Assembly: GCA_020639115.1 (NCBI GenBank)
Contig: JACKHG010000027.1
Span: forward strand, 1 to 29,864
Source of the DNA: Phycisphaerales bacterium
GTDB taxonomy: Bacteria; Planctomycetota; Phycisphaerae; UBA1845
Length of the DNA: 29,864 bases
Direction of reading: 5' to 3'
Shown in pieces: positions 11,241-17,372 of the stretch (position 1 is the first letter of the stretch; every line of letters starts with the position of its first letter). Under the pieces are notes generated by a model. That model saw only the letters and a program-made list of their open reading frames with translations, searched no databases and was not told where the DNA came from. The position numbers and the translations under genes were made by a program.

Positions 11241-12477
11241 GGTCATTCCGCCCGTGTGCTATCCGCTTACCAAGGCGACGTTCACGATCTGGAACCAGAA
11301 CGAGGTGAAGCTCACCGGCCTGCATCATTGCATCAAGTTCTGGGACCAGACGCCGTTCGCGTTGTACGGCAACCAGTTGCACGCGCCGAACCACCTGCTG
11401 CGTGCGAACCTGCAGACCGACAAGGGCAAGGCCCGTATCGACGGCATGTCCAGCGCGCTCTGCACGGACGAAGTGCTGGAGTCCGAACCGGCCCCGCTGA
11501 TCGGCGTCTCGCAGAAGCTGCTCTACTTCAACGGTTCGCCCACGGCCCTGACCGGCATTCCGCTCACGGGCATGGGGGCGGAATCGGGCCACCTGCGCTA
11601 CGACATCGGCATCGGTGCGCCCGAGCGGCCGGAGGCCGCTTCCACCGACACGTCGGCGGACGATGTCCTTCACCGCACGCCAGTGGCGGCGGTTCGGACG
11701 GCTGATGATGACGTGCGCCAGGCGGCGATGCCCCTGCCCGCCGGTACGCCGGTGGGTGCGGTCGGCGAGAAGGGCAGCCTGCTGGTCTTCCCGCGCGTCG
11801 AGCTGCGTTGGAGTTTCGTGAACAACAACTGGGTGCTCACCCAGGACACGTTCATCGAACTGACCAACGACTTCCCCGATCCGGTTGTCGTCCAGATGTA
11901 CTTCGTGAACGGTGACAAGCCGCTCGCGGCGCTGCCGAACGAACGCGCCCACCCGGGCTGCAACTGGGTGGATGTCGAGATCGACCTGACGGCGAGCCAG
12001 CCGACCTACTGGTCGGCGTACACCGGCCAGCCCGAGGGCGTATCGCCGTTCACCATTCTGGATCCGGGCACGCCACCGGGCCGGCCCGCGGACGACGGCA
12101 GCGGTGACCGCGTGCTGCGCGGCTACGTGCTGGCCTGGGCGGTGCGCTACGTCAACGTGGGCGGCGTGCTCGAGCAGCACGAAATCGCCTGGAACCACCT
12201 GACCGGCGCCGTGACCATCGTGAACTACGGGATCGGCGACGCGTGGGCGTACACGCCTTGGGCATTCCCCACGGTGAGCGCTCCGCACGGGACCGAGCCG
12301 GATGGCCAACCCGGCAATCTCAATCTCGACGGTGTCGAGTACGTCGCGCCGCCGGATCTGCTCCTGCTGGACTTCTACGGCGATGGCGCCAGCACCTTCA
12401 GCATCAACGGGACGTCGATCCAGACGGAGTCGGACATCACGTTGCTGCCGTTGCTGCAGGATCTGCGCCAGCGCTGA
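4090..12477 (+). CDS. Giant Cys-rich DUF11-like repeat protein, 3' part
   Basis: This 2795-residue open frame continues the previous CDS. Its ATG is only the first ATG after the frameshift: the residues after it (PADPGAVFDPDLVNALPG) match the interior of a domain in the sister repeats, so it is not a natural start. Three domain types alternate. Type A has C-x4-CAD followed by a Ca-loop-like 'DINNDGDC' and 'CDLCTGACDGIDDDC'. Type B begins 'LEVEKTFRCVDNC' and has a DUF11-like 'ALPGATVEFE'. Type C begins 'LTVTKQVTCDDP' and contains 'VCVCPPGGC'-like cysteines. Repeats end near residue 2385. The last 410 or so residues are unique and unrecognised, with Trp- and Asn-rich segments ('FNNNWVLTQDTFIELTNDF' preceded by Val). 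No PEP-CTERM, LPXTG or transmembrane anchor is visible. The protein is probably secreted or loosely surface-bound, with disulfides and perhaps bound calcium; that is inference. Confidence 0.85.
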   Translation: MPADPGAVFDPDLVNALPGATVGFAFDVCNTGDAALTSVRLTDTLTCADWYVPNTAAAFIGGENVTSCVCPGGACSTIADLSGLKDLTGCTPGAIPTNGCMTIAFEVAVPAGFDTIGTPLDCENTIEVAGFSDLCANPEANTCGLDIDTAGINVLVPGIECTKTACADINNDGDCDDPIDLPPSSNLQMACDVNDEYPVRVIYTFTADNTGETGLAGVQACDPDLVADALAAGAIVGPCDLCTGACDGIDDDCASLGGIARDSQDLLPAPPRGPLQSVREGQQPAFVETNQRAGAASATCAIVFPNRQSWLDFAGADGGDENCYTNGLTVSADVDTAGLCTRDANTTVDSMCDAQVCIAPTCNLEVEKTFRCVDNCAGDNPGVGTNALEALPGATIEYEIIARNAGLPGDTPICNLEFTDSLTGLIDPCPGECTVQVVDGVTNPTCVVPPGFVRTDGVPFALDLATACGVLLDAGDEVHITCRGTIPDDARGVLINTIGVRGAPTCPAGSPDYCCTDSDEALVDIDTCALTVTKQVTCDDPAAPGAVFDPDLANALPGATVGFAFDVCNSGDVPLTLVQMADTLTCGDWYVPNTVGAFIGGADVTACVCPPGGCTDISDLNGLKDLTACAPAGIPTNGCMTVVFDVSVPADFNTPGTPLDCENTITIGGYTDVCANPNAGPCAMDVDTAGINVVVPEIECDKFVCADINADGDCDDPVDLPATGDLMMGCNVNSSFPISLIYSFPIRNTGESAMLDAQACDSDLVADALAAGASVGPCDLCTGACDGIDDTCAHLGDIPVNGSTTGFCTIEFPTAAAWEQFAAADGGAADCHSNGITSSAEVDTTGLCSHDADTLYDSTCGADVCIAPPCVLDVEKTVRCVDNCDGDNPGPAVDTLEALPGAIVEFVVTVRNTGTVDDPPICTLELIDTLTGPFTSCGGDPLMQVINGNGDPICHVPADFRTDGTPFTLDLVSSCGVALTPGDELIITGRGIVQGGAASIDNTATARGATECAMPTIEYCCEDTDSAAVNINTCSLTVTKDVTCDDPADPGAVFDPDLVTALPGASIGFAFDVCNTGSVNLPIVSLEETLSCAWPVGGFAAYIGATDVTPCVCPGGTCTSADDLDGAKNLDACLSGGIPTNGCLTITFQAQVPPGFDAVGTPLDCKNTIEVQGQSDICAAGDGTSACPPAIDTAGINVVVPDVDCSESICADYDVNGTCDSGPTDDLMLGCDVNDSFPLALLYSFSVGNPGETALATADACKPGFVQAAVDAGIAVGPCDLCTGACDGIDDDCAEVGPIPPGGTGVATCRLVIPDRAAWDAFAASDGGSPNCHSNGMMVTGFVDTTGLCAMGADTSRDTMCGAEACIAPSCDLEVEKTFRCVDNCLGDSPGASVASLPALPGATVEFEVVARNAGAVGADPLCSLNFADTLEGPFEICPDACVVQVINGNGDPVCTGAPALTTNGFNYALDLQAACGVLLDPGDEVVIRCTGTIPDDAPAGITSNSVTVMAASECPTTGPLYCCEDDGYAEVNVGSCGMVVTKRVTCDDPADPAAVFDDAMVDALPGATIGFSFNVCNTGTVELPTLELNDMLTCDGWFVPLSVQAFIGAVNVTDCVCPPGGCTVIGDLNGTKDLAACLPGGIPPEDCATISFEVRVPADYAAKGTTTDCLNMITVQGRSAVCANPDANPCPIDLDTAAINVLVPELACDKQVCADINNDGDCADPGAGAIPADIPFTSSLNMACDVNGAFPIRLIYRFINTNGGETDLLNAQACDANLVADALAAGATVGPCDLCTGACDGIDDTCADLGTIPAGGLSMATCEIVFPTVDSWDAFAAADGGLAECHDNTVNASADVDTTGLCHRDAVTELMSTCGAQACLSPPCGLDVSKQFHCIESCADRTPISADTNALQAIPGAAVEFEIHAVNAGAVDDPSICRLRFTDTLDGPFIPCADFCEVEIPGRQICPLPANWLPIDGSAVELDLPADCGGPLAPGEEVVIRCAGTIDPNAAGTDVISNGLVVEGATVCPPSGDITYCCDADTNAEVMVDTCAFMLVKQVACDNGVLGKKATILPGGEAEFQFDVCNTGELAIPRVDVLDALSCPSWYRAGSATCTIGGTDVTSCVCPPGGCVESFDLNGLKDLDACLPGGIPPGACMTCTFDVDVPPDFDAAGEAVDCTNIVRVSAFNDVCGSSPNNPCDEHEDRAEIDVVVPSIECAKTVCADMNNDGDCTDPGDFDEETSFEIPAAATFPLSITYTFMSKNTGDTDIVNAKVCDPELVDDALAAGASFGPCHLCTGACDGTDDTCANLGTIASGGMEMRSCSIIFNNRTQLETFMQQDNDGNDYRYINTCGTMAEVDTTGLCSTPLDSLRLECGTEFGIEQVIPPVCYPLTKATFTIWNQNEVKLTGLHHCIKFWDQTPFALYGNQLHAPNHLLRANLQTDKGKARIDGMSSALCTDEVLESEPAPLIGVSQKLLYFNGSPTALTGIPLTGMGAESGHLRYDIGIGAPERPEAASTDTSADDVLHRTPVAAVRTADDDVRQAAMPLPAGTPVGAVGEKGSLLVFPRVELRWSFVNNNWVLTQDTFIELTNDFPDPVVVQMYFVNGDKPLAALPNERAHPGCNWVDVEIDLTASQPTYWSAYTGQPEGVSPFTILDPGTPPGRPADDGSGDRVLRGYVLAWAVRYVNVGGVLEQHEIAWNHLTGAVTIVNYGIGDAWAYTPWAFPTVSAPHGTEPDGQPGNLNLDGVEYVAPPDLLLLDFYGDGASTFSINGTSIQTESDITLLPLLQDLRQR
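4870..4974 (+). other. In-frame insertion of about 105 bp inside the third A domain
   Basis: All other A domains have about ten residues between 'C-x-x-L/V-G' and the next Cys. The third copy has about 43. The extra stretch has no cysteine and is rich in Gln, Arg and Pro, unlike the rest of the protein. It contains two inverted repeats. GGGCCGTTGC (4906-4915) faces GCAACAGCCC (4932-4941), 9 of 10 pairing. TTCGTT (4945-4950) faces AACGAA (4953-4958), perfect. This resembles palindromic elements that insert in frame into genes (for example Rickettsia palindromic elements), but only by analogy. Confidence 0.6.
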
Positions 12478-12495
12478 TTCACGATTTTCCCCCAC

Positions 12496-12525
12496 GGCGG
12501 CGTGCCTGCCCCCGGGCACGCCGCC
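12496..12525 (+). terminator. Strong GC hairpin after the giant gene
   Basis: A perfect 11-bp inverted repeat, GGCGGCGTGCC (12496-12506) and GGCACGCCGCC (12515-12525), has an 8-base loop and starts 18 bases after the stop codon. No T-run follows, so it is terminator-like or an mRNA 3'-end stabiliser rather than a classical intrinsic terminator. It belongs to the 315-base gene-free stretch 12478-12792. Confidence 0.55.
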
Positions 12526-12550
12526 ACCCGCACACTGGAGGGGGAGGGCG

Positions 12551-12594
12551 CCCCGCGGACTTCGATGGACCGAGGCCCGCGGGGTTTCTCCCTT
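12551..12594 (+). terminator. Possible second hairpin with T-rich tail
   Basis: CCCCGCGG (12551-12558) and CCGCGGGG (12577-12584) form a perfect 8-bp stem with an 18-base loop, followed by TTTCTCCCTT. The loop is long and the T-run broken, so this is a weak call. I see nothing else in 12595-12776 beyond the ribosome-binding site of the next gene. Confidence 0.3.
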
Positions 12595-12792
12595 CTTGGC
12601 GGCTTCACCCGTTCCGCATTCAACGCCCGAAAAGGCCCGGCATGGTGCAGCCACGGGCCTCGATGCGGACTTTTCGTTGCAATGGCCGCGGCTGATCACT
12701 AGGTTGGATTTTTGCAGGGCAGGGTTGGCTCCAGCGCACGTCCGGACCGGTGAGGTTGTCGCGACGGCGCGCTTTCGGGGAGGAAACGGGGT

Positions 12793-13953
12793 ATGCGCAA
12801 TCACCTGATCAGCGTAGCGCTCGGATTTATCCTGGGCGGTCTCGTGCTCGTGCCGCTGGCGCTGCAATTCGACCGGCAGGGGACCAACGCTCCAGGGCCC
12901 GGTATCGGGTCCGGCGGTGGCGCGGCGCCCGACGCCGGTTCTCCGGCGGCATCGTCCGATGCGCTGCGGTCACGACGTTCACGCGCCCCCCAGGCAGCGG
13001 CGGATGCGCACCTTTATCGCAGCCAGCCCGCACGCATCGATGACGAACCAGACGCGGCGCCCGCGCATCGACGCCGGTCTGGCCGGGCGGCCTCTGCGGA
13101 CGAGCACTCCGCGCCGCGATCAGGCTGGCCGCAGTCGTTTTCCAACACGCTGCCCGCATGGCAACGGACGCTGTCGGCCCGAACGATCCCGTTGCGGCGC
13201 GGCGCAGTTCGCCCGGTCGGCCTCGGATCCGGCCCGTTCCCGATGTCACTCGCACCGTTGGTATTCCACGAATACGCAATCGGTGAATTCTCAATCGTCA
13301 GCTCCACGCAGTTGACAACGCTCCCGCGCGGCGGGAACGACTCACTTCAGTCGATGCTCGCACCGACCGCGCGGCTGGATGCTGACCCCGTCGCGTTGCT
13401 GCCGGTGTCCCAGCCGCTGGCCCCGACGCGAGTCGGTAATGCGACGGGCGGCGCCGCGAACAACCCGGTAGCCGCCGTTCCGGTCGCGGACCGCAATGCT
13501 CCGGCATCCGGCGTTTCGTCCGCGCCCGCCGCGGACGAGCCGGTGGCGCTCGTGCCCTTCGGGCCGGTCGCGCCGCAGGCCGCTGGTGCCACTTCCAATC
13601 CGCACGCTGGAGTCGCAGCGGGACAGACACAGGCTGCCGAGTCGCCCACGTTCGGCGGCACGTTGACGCCGGAGAATTCCCCGAGTGTCGATCAGGGAGC
13701 CGCAGAACCAGTGTTCGCAGCCGCACCGATCAATCCGCCAAGCGATGCTCCCGCTGGCTCGGCCAGCGGTGCGGTGACGCCGTCGCACAGCCACAACCCG
13801 ACGAGCAACGCCACCTCCGACCTGCTGGCGGGAACCCACAGCCACACGAACCACGCGAATGACACGGTCGATGCGCCGGAGCCGGGAACGCTGGCGCTGG
13901 TGGCCGTCGGTGGGCTTGCCGTTGTGCGCCGTCGGCGCTCAACACGCATGTAG
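12793..13953 (+). CDS. PEP-CTERM sorting domain protein, low-complexity Ala/Pro-rich
   Basis: The ATG is preceded by GGGGAGGA at 12777-12784, eight bases upstream, a good ribosome-binding site. The 386-residue product begins with a hydrophobic signal or anchor segment (residues 4-26, 'LISVALGFILGGLVLVPLAL'). A long, poorly ordered Ala/Pro/Ser-rich region follows, then a His/Asn-rich stretch near residues 335-358 ('SHSHNPTSN', 'THSHTNHAND'). The end is a canonical PEP-CTERM signal: PEPGT, a hydrophobic span and RRRRSTR. Such tails are cut and sorted by an exosortase during export to the envelope or matrix; no exosortase gene is in this window. The body matches nothing I recognise. The His-rich linker could bind metal, which is speculation. 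Confidence 0.85.
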   Translation: MRNHLISVALGFILGGLVLVPLALQFDRQGTNAPGPGIGSGGGAAPDAGSPAASSDALRSRRSRAPQAAADAHLYRSQPARIDDEPDAAPAHRRRSGRAASADEHSAPRSGWPQSFSNTLPAWQRTLSARTIPLRRGAVRPVGLGSGPFPMSLAPLVFHEYAIGEFSIVSSTQLTTLPRGGNDSLQSMLAPTARLDADPVALLPVSQPLAPTRVGNATGGAANNPVAAVPVADRNAPASGVSSAPAADEPVALVPFGPVAPQAAGATSNPHAGVAAGQTQAAESPTFGGTLTPENSPSVDQGAAEPVFAAAPINPPSDAPAGSASGAVTPSHSHNPTSNATSDLLAGTHSHTNHANDTVDAPEPGTLALVAVGGLAVVRRRRSTRM

Positions 13954-13983
13954 CCGCGTTGGACGCCGCGGGCGGCACGCTAC

Positions 13984-14814
13984 TCAGAGTGGACGGACCG
14001 ATATGGCCGAGAGCACGCCGGTAAGGTAGTGGTCAGCGGTGGCGGCTGCGATCATCACGCCGTCGCGATCCACCGACTGAGCCTCGATCGGGGGCGACTT
14101 GGGGCAGCCACGGCGGCTCTTGTGCTTGCAGTTCCCGGTGACGTTCCGCAATTCCTGAATGCAGGACGAGCATCCCGCCGGGGCGAGGGCGAGCAGCACC
14201 GGGCGGCCACAGCAGTTGAGCCGCACCTCGACGTACGGCACACCCTTGTGGTCCTCCCGCTCGCTGACTTCGAGCAACTGGAACGTGTGGCCGTCACCGT
14301 GCGCGGGGTCGATGGTCACGACCGCATTGAGATACTGGCGGCTGAGATTCTCCAGGTGGCGGTTGAAGTCCGCCTCGGGCGCATCCGTGAACGCCACCAG
14401 CGTCGGTGCGCGATCCTGCAGCAGATCTGACATCGACTGACCAACCGGCACCGCAGCCGTGTTACCGCCGCCCTGCGGACTACGCTCCAAATTGCTGTAG
14501 ATCAACGCGCCAGCCGTGATCAGCATCGCGACCGAAGCCGCCAGTGCGAAAACCCGAACCGGTGGAAAGCGCCGCGACCGCGGCTCCGCGCGCACTTCAC
14601 TGCAGATTCGCGACCAGGCCTCGTCCGGCATCTTGCCGCGCCGCAGCCGCTCGCGCAGCAGGTTCTCGACCCGCGCCTCGCGTTCGAACCGCTCCCGGCA
14701 CGCGGGACAGGTGCGCAGATGCTCGCTCACCTCGAAGGTCGTGCTCGCATCGAGCTCCGAGTCGAGGTAAGGACTCCACCACTTGCGACATTGTTGGCAG
14801 TTCATACCGCCCAT
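13984..14814 (-). CDS. Anti-sigma factor with zf-HC2 (ZAS) zinc finger and Cys-rich C-terminus
   Basis: The 276-residue protein lies 15 bases downstream of the ECF sigma gene on the same strand, the usual sigma/anti-sigma operon. Residues 5-42 carry the ZAS signature: Cys6/Cys9, then His32-x3-Cys36-x2-Cys39 ('HLRTCPAC'). A transmembrane helix follows at about residues 87-107 ('VFALAASVAMLITAGALIYS'). In this family the N-terminal domain holds the sigma factor in the cytoplasm and the far side senses a signal. The C-terminal domain here has six more cysteines (201, 202, 215, 218, 229, 237), including CC and CSSC, which is unusual and suggests a redox or metal input. Start is uncertain: ATG at 14814 or the ATG three codons later. 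The latter has GGGCGG close upstream. Confidence 0.85.
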   Translation of the reverse strand: MGGMNCQQCRKWWSPYLDSELDASTTFEVSEHLRTCPACRERFEREARVENLLRERLRRGKMPDEAWSRICSEVRAEPRSRRFPPVRVFALAASVAMLITAGALIYSNLERSPQGGGNTAAVPVGQSMSDLLQDRAPTLVAFTDAPEADFNRHLENLSRQYLNAVVTIDPAHGDGHTFQLLEVSEREDHKGVPYVEVRLNCCGRPVLLALAPAGCSSCIQELRNVTGNCKHKSRRGCPKSPPIEAQSVDRDGVMIAAATADHYLTGVLSAISVRPL

Positions 14815-14829
14815 GCTTCAACCAGCCGA

Positions 14830-15435
14830 CTATACCGGCTCCTCATTCTCCGGCGCTCGAATCAACCCTTCTTCCGCCGCCAGCACCGCCAGACGCTCAC
14901 GCAGCTTCATCCTCGCCCGGTACACGTGCGACATCACCGTGCCCAAGGGCAGGTCGAGCTGCTCGGCGATCTCCTTGTAGCTGAAATCCTCCAGCAGCCG
15001 CAGCAGGAAACACTGTCGCTCGGTTACCGCCAGCCCCTCGAGCGCTTTCACCACCCGATCGTCGAGCGATTCCAGCACGCGGTGCGGATCTTCGAGAATA
15101 CTCGCCCAGGCCGTCTCCCGTTCCAGGCTCTGCTGCGCGTCGAAAGTCTCGTTCTCGACCCGCACCTCCCGGCTGCGACTGAACTTGCGGTTCGTACGGT
15201 ACAGCGTGTTCAAGAGGATCTTGAACATCCACGCCCGAAAGTTGGTGCCCTCTTCGAAGCGCGGGAAGTGCCGCCAGGCCGTCATCACGGCCTCCTGGAC
15301 GACGTCGCCGACCTGGTCGCGCCGCCACACGTTGCGCGACGCGAAGCGGTGGAGCGAATGGCGTACCGGTTCCAACAGGCGGAGGAACTTCTCGGCGTCT
15401 TGGGTCCCGGCCAACGCTTGTTTTCCCTTGCCCAA
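14830..15435 (-). CDS. ECF-type RNA polymerase sigma factor
   Basis: The 201-residue product has sigma-70 region 2 at about residues 22-86 ('VVQEAVMTAWRHF', 'GTNFRAWMFKILLNTLYR') and region 4 at about 128-182 ('LTERQ'-like AVTERQ, then 'FSYKEIAEQLDLPLGTVMSH', a helix-turn-helix). Regions 1 and 3 are absent, as expected for the ECF class (RpoE-like). It directs RNA polymerase to a special promoter set when its partner anti-sigma factor, encoded next, releases it. The start is uncertain: the 201-residue version begins at a TTG (15435) with no clear Shine-Dalgarno, and no ATG or GTG lies in frame shortly upstream. Homology begins within the first 25 residues, so little can be missing. Autoregulation is likely for this class, but I could not identify its promoter. 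Confidence 0.88.
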   Translation of the reverse strand: MGKGKQALAGTQDAEKFLRLLEPVRHSLHRFASRNVWRRDQVGDVVQEAVMTAWRHFPRFEEGTNFRAWMFKILLNTLYRTNRKFSRSREVRVENETFDAQQSLERETAWASILEDPHRVLESLDDRVVKALEGLAVTERQCFLLRLLEDFSYKEIAEQLDLPLGTVMSHVYRARMKLRERLAVLAAEEGLIRAPENEEPV

Positions 15436-15708
15436 CAGTGCGTCCGATCGAACCGTACGCGTTCCAGACTGCCGCGTCGCAAAACAACTGACGGGATGGT
15501 AATGCGACCACTTTAGCTCGCTCCTGCCGTCGCCTCCAACCGTGACGGTCCCAACTACAGGCCGGCTGACATCCGAGCAAACGCCAGCGGTCCTGAGGAG
15601 TCGCGGACCCGCTGACCGCCCGCCAGATGCGCTCCCATCAGGTATATTTCCGAGCCATGTCGCCTATTGCGGTAATTCGCGGCGTCAGCAGAAGTTGGCG
15701 AAGGCAGT

Positions 15709-15884
15709 CCTGTGAATACAGGGGGACCGGATAAACGAACAGGGCCGCTTCATCAGCCGCCAAGGGCGGCACGACGAAGACGACCCTGTCTGCGGATCCT
15801 CGGCCGGGCAAGCTCGGATCCGCTGTCCTCAGTGGGTGTATTTCATGGACCCGGCTGCCCATTGCGGGTCCGCGTTTTTTTCTT
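15709..15884 (+). ncRNA. Candidate structured RNA of unknown family ending in an intrinsic terminator
   Basis: The gene-free stretch 15436-16048 contains an ordered set of helices. P1: GAATACA (15714-15720) with TGTATTTC (15837-15844). P2: GGGGAC (15722-15727) with GTCCTC (15825-15830), one G-U pair. P3: ACAGGG (15739-15744) with CCCTGT (15784-15789), capped by GCCGCC/GGCGGC (15756-15770). P4: GCGGATCC (15792-15799) with GGATCCGC (15816-15823). A strong terminator follows. CCTGT-GAAT-ACAGG (15709-15722) is a competing hairpin, and a second ACAGGG at 15718-15723 could replace the P3 strand, so two folds are possible. It is not recognisably 6S, SRP, tmRNA or RNase P RNA. It could be a stand-alone RNA or a leader of the gene at 16049. 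A TATATT at 15643-15648 is a weak -10 candidate. I see nothing clear elsewhere in the stretch. Confidence 0.5.
15847..15884 (+). terminator. Intrinsic (Rho-independent) terminator
   Basis: GGACCCG (15847-15853) and CGGGTCC (15865-15871) form a perfect 7-bp stem with an 11-base loop. GCG and seven T residues follow (15875-15881), then CTT. This is the clearest terminator in the window and ends any transcript entering from the left about 165 bases before the next gene. Confidence 0.85.
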
Positions 15885-16048
15885 AGGGTGCTGGCGCAGG
15901 CGCTCCGGCGGCCGGGAATGCCGGCTTGTCGCCGCTCCACTAGGATTGGACGGGGCGGGTCAGCTCCCATGCCCGCAGGCGGATTAGCCGATTAGGTCGA
16001 GGGGCGTCTCCCCGGGGCGTCCGGAGTCCCACGAGAGCTCAGGAAAAC

Positions 16049-16450
16049 ATGAAACTGAATCGGGCTGCCACGAATTTCCTTCTCGATGCGCTGGCGCTGA
16101 TCGTGCTCGTCGGTGTGCTCTGGACGCGGATCGTGGCCTTCTGGATCGTGCCCCTGCCCGCGGACGGGGTCGCCCCCGTGCGTCTCTGGGGCCTGAATCA
16201 CCGCGGCTGGGACCTCGTGAACTTCTGGGCCACGATGGGCTTCGCGGTGGTGGTGCTGGTCCACCTGATCCTCCATTGGACCTGGATCTCGCAGTTTGTT
16301 CATCAGCGGATCAAGCGGATGACCCGCTCGAAGGGCGTTCTGGACAGCGGAACCCAGACGGTTTACGGCGTGGGGTTCATGATCGCGGTTTTTGTGGTCG
16401 CGGGAGGCCTTCTGGCGGTGGCAGCCGTGGCCGCCAAACCCGTCCCCTAG
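16049..16450 (+). CDS. DUF4405-family small membrane protein
   Basis: The 133-residue protein has three predicted membrane helices at about residues 10-33, 58-78 and 107-129. The loop and second helix carry the family-like pattern NHRGWD (His51) and 'VHLILHWTWI' (His72, His76), as in DUF4405, a family related to heme-binding cytochrome b-type membrane proteins. Heme ligation by these histidines and a role in electron transfer are inference. AGGA six to ten bases before the ATG serves as the ribosome-binding site. The gene lies downstream of the terminator at 15847-15884 and about 130 bases before another small membrane protein gene. The short loops suggest a simple helical bundle with no soluble domain. 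Confidence 0.75.
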   Translation: MKLNRAATNFLLDALALIVLVGVLWTRIVAFWIVPLPADGVAPVRLWGLNHRGWDLVNFWATMGFAVVVLVHLILHWTWISQFVHQRIKRMTRSKGVLDSGTQTVYGVGFMIAVFVVAGGLLAVAAVAAKPVP

Positions 16451-16502
16451 CCCCCCAGGTGTGCCAGCTTCCGAAAATGCGGGCCTGGCGGGCACAAAAG
16501 GG

Positions 16503-16531
16503 CTGGCAGCCGTTCAGAATCGATCTATACT
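16503..16531 (+). promoter_or_regulatory. Candidate sigma-70-type promoter for the membrane protein gene at 16580
   Basis: A -35 like CTGGCA (16503-16508) and a -10 TATACT (16526-16531) are separated by 17 bases. Four and five of six positions match the consensus. The transcript would start near 16538, about 40 bases before the gene. Confidence 0.45.
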
Positions 16532-16579
16532 TGAACAACCTGCCATTGGATGGGCTAGCGGTCTGCCGGGACGGCTTGA

Positions 16580-17137
16580 ATGAGGGATATCGTGAGCAAT
16601 CGCCGCAAGGGGAGCACCTCGCAAGTCGGTCGCAGTACGCTGCGGCGGGCCTTCTGGGTTGCGCTGCTTGTGCTGCACACGCTGGCCCTGCCTTCCCTGG
16701 TGACGACAGCCGCTTCCGCCTCGGTGACCGAGCAGCTCGCCCTGGTACCCCGGATTGCCGGCCTGTCCCTCTCGGCGGTCTTCTTCGCACTCAAGTTCCT
16801 CGACGTGTCGTGGCTGCGGGCCCGCCAGGACTGGCGGCGCGTCGTGGCGGCTGTTCTGATCGTGGCACTGCTGCACGTCGGGGTGATCGACCGGGCCCTG
16901 ACCGGTCAGGCCGGCGCGGACCTCGATCACATGCCCTGGGTTTTCGTCGGCGCGATTCTCGGCACGGGACTGCTGATCCGGCGGCTGCTTGCCGAGATGG
17001 CGGTGCGGTTCCCGAGCCGGGCGGTGGACGGACCTCCTGCACACTTCTTCGCCGGCGCGGTGCACCGTGCCTGGCGTCCTCATGAATCGGTAGCTCACGT
17101 TCTCTTCGCGGCGCTGCGCGCGCCGCCGGCCTGCTGA
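16580..17137 (+). CDS. Uncharacterised four-helix membrane protein
   Basis: I do not recognise this 185-residue protein. It has a basic N-terminus (RRKGSTSQVGR) and four likely membrane helices at about residues 24-44, 52-75, 86-104 and 118-135. A short basic soluble tail ends ALRAPPAC. The ATG at 16580 has no good Shine-Dalgarno. An in-frame GTG at 16592 has AGGGAT about five bases upstream and may be the real start, giving 181 residues. A candidate promoter at 16503-16531 suggests separate transcription from the DUF4405 gene before it. No enzymatic motif is visible. Confidence 0.6.
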   Translation: MRDIVSNRRKGSTSQVGRSTLRRAFWVALLVLHTLALPSLVTTAASASVTEQLALVPRIAGLSLSAVFFALKFLDVSWLRARQDWRRVVAAVLIVALLHVGVIDRALTGQAGADLDHMPWVFVGAILGTGLLIRRLLAEMAVRFPSRAVDGPPAHFFAGAVHRAWRPHESVAHVLFAALRAPPAC

Positions 17138-17283
17138 TCCAACGGACGGACGGTCCGCGCGCGAAGTCTGCGCTGCCGGCCTGCGGTTTCACCGCACGGC
17201 GGTCGATGCGCGCGTCAAACGCCGGAGGTTGCGGCGAAGCCGTCCGGGCCACGCCGGGTTTTCAACTTTCGAATCTGGATAGC

Positions 17284-17300
17284 GCCCGCACCAAGCGGGC
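17284..17300 (+). other. Hairpin in the leader of the second PEP-CTERM gene
   Basis: GCCCGC (17284-17289) and GCGGGC (17295-17300) form a 6-bp stem with loop ACCAA, about 70 bases before the gene at 17373. It may be a 5'-UTR structure. I found no known riboswitch signature in 17138-17372. Confidence 0.3.
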
Positions 17301-17372
17301 AGGGGGCATGGCTGTGAAGTGCAGTCCGTGCGGTCTCTCTCAAGGCTCTCTCTCATCAGAAGGGGAATGTAC

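Noticed and set aside
15640..15884. 6S RNA, SRP RNA, tmRNA or RNase P RNA
   Set aside because: Helices and terminator are present, but no signature sequence of these families (for example the SRP GGAAGGAAGC-type loop or the tmRNA acceptor end) is visible.
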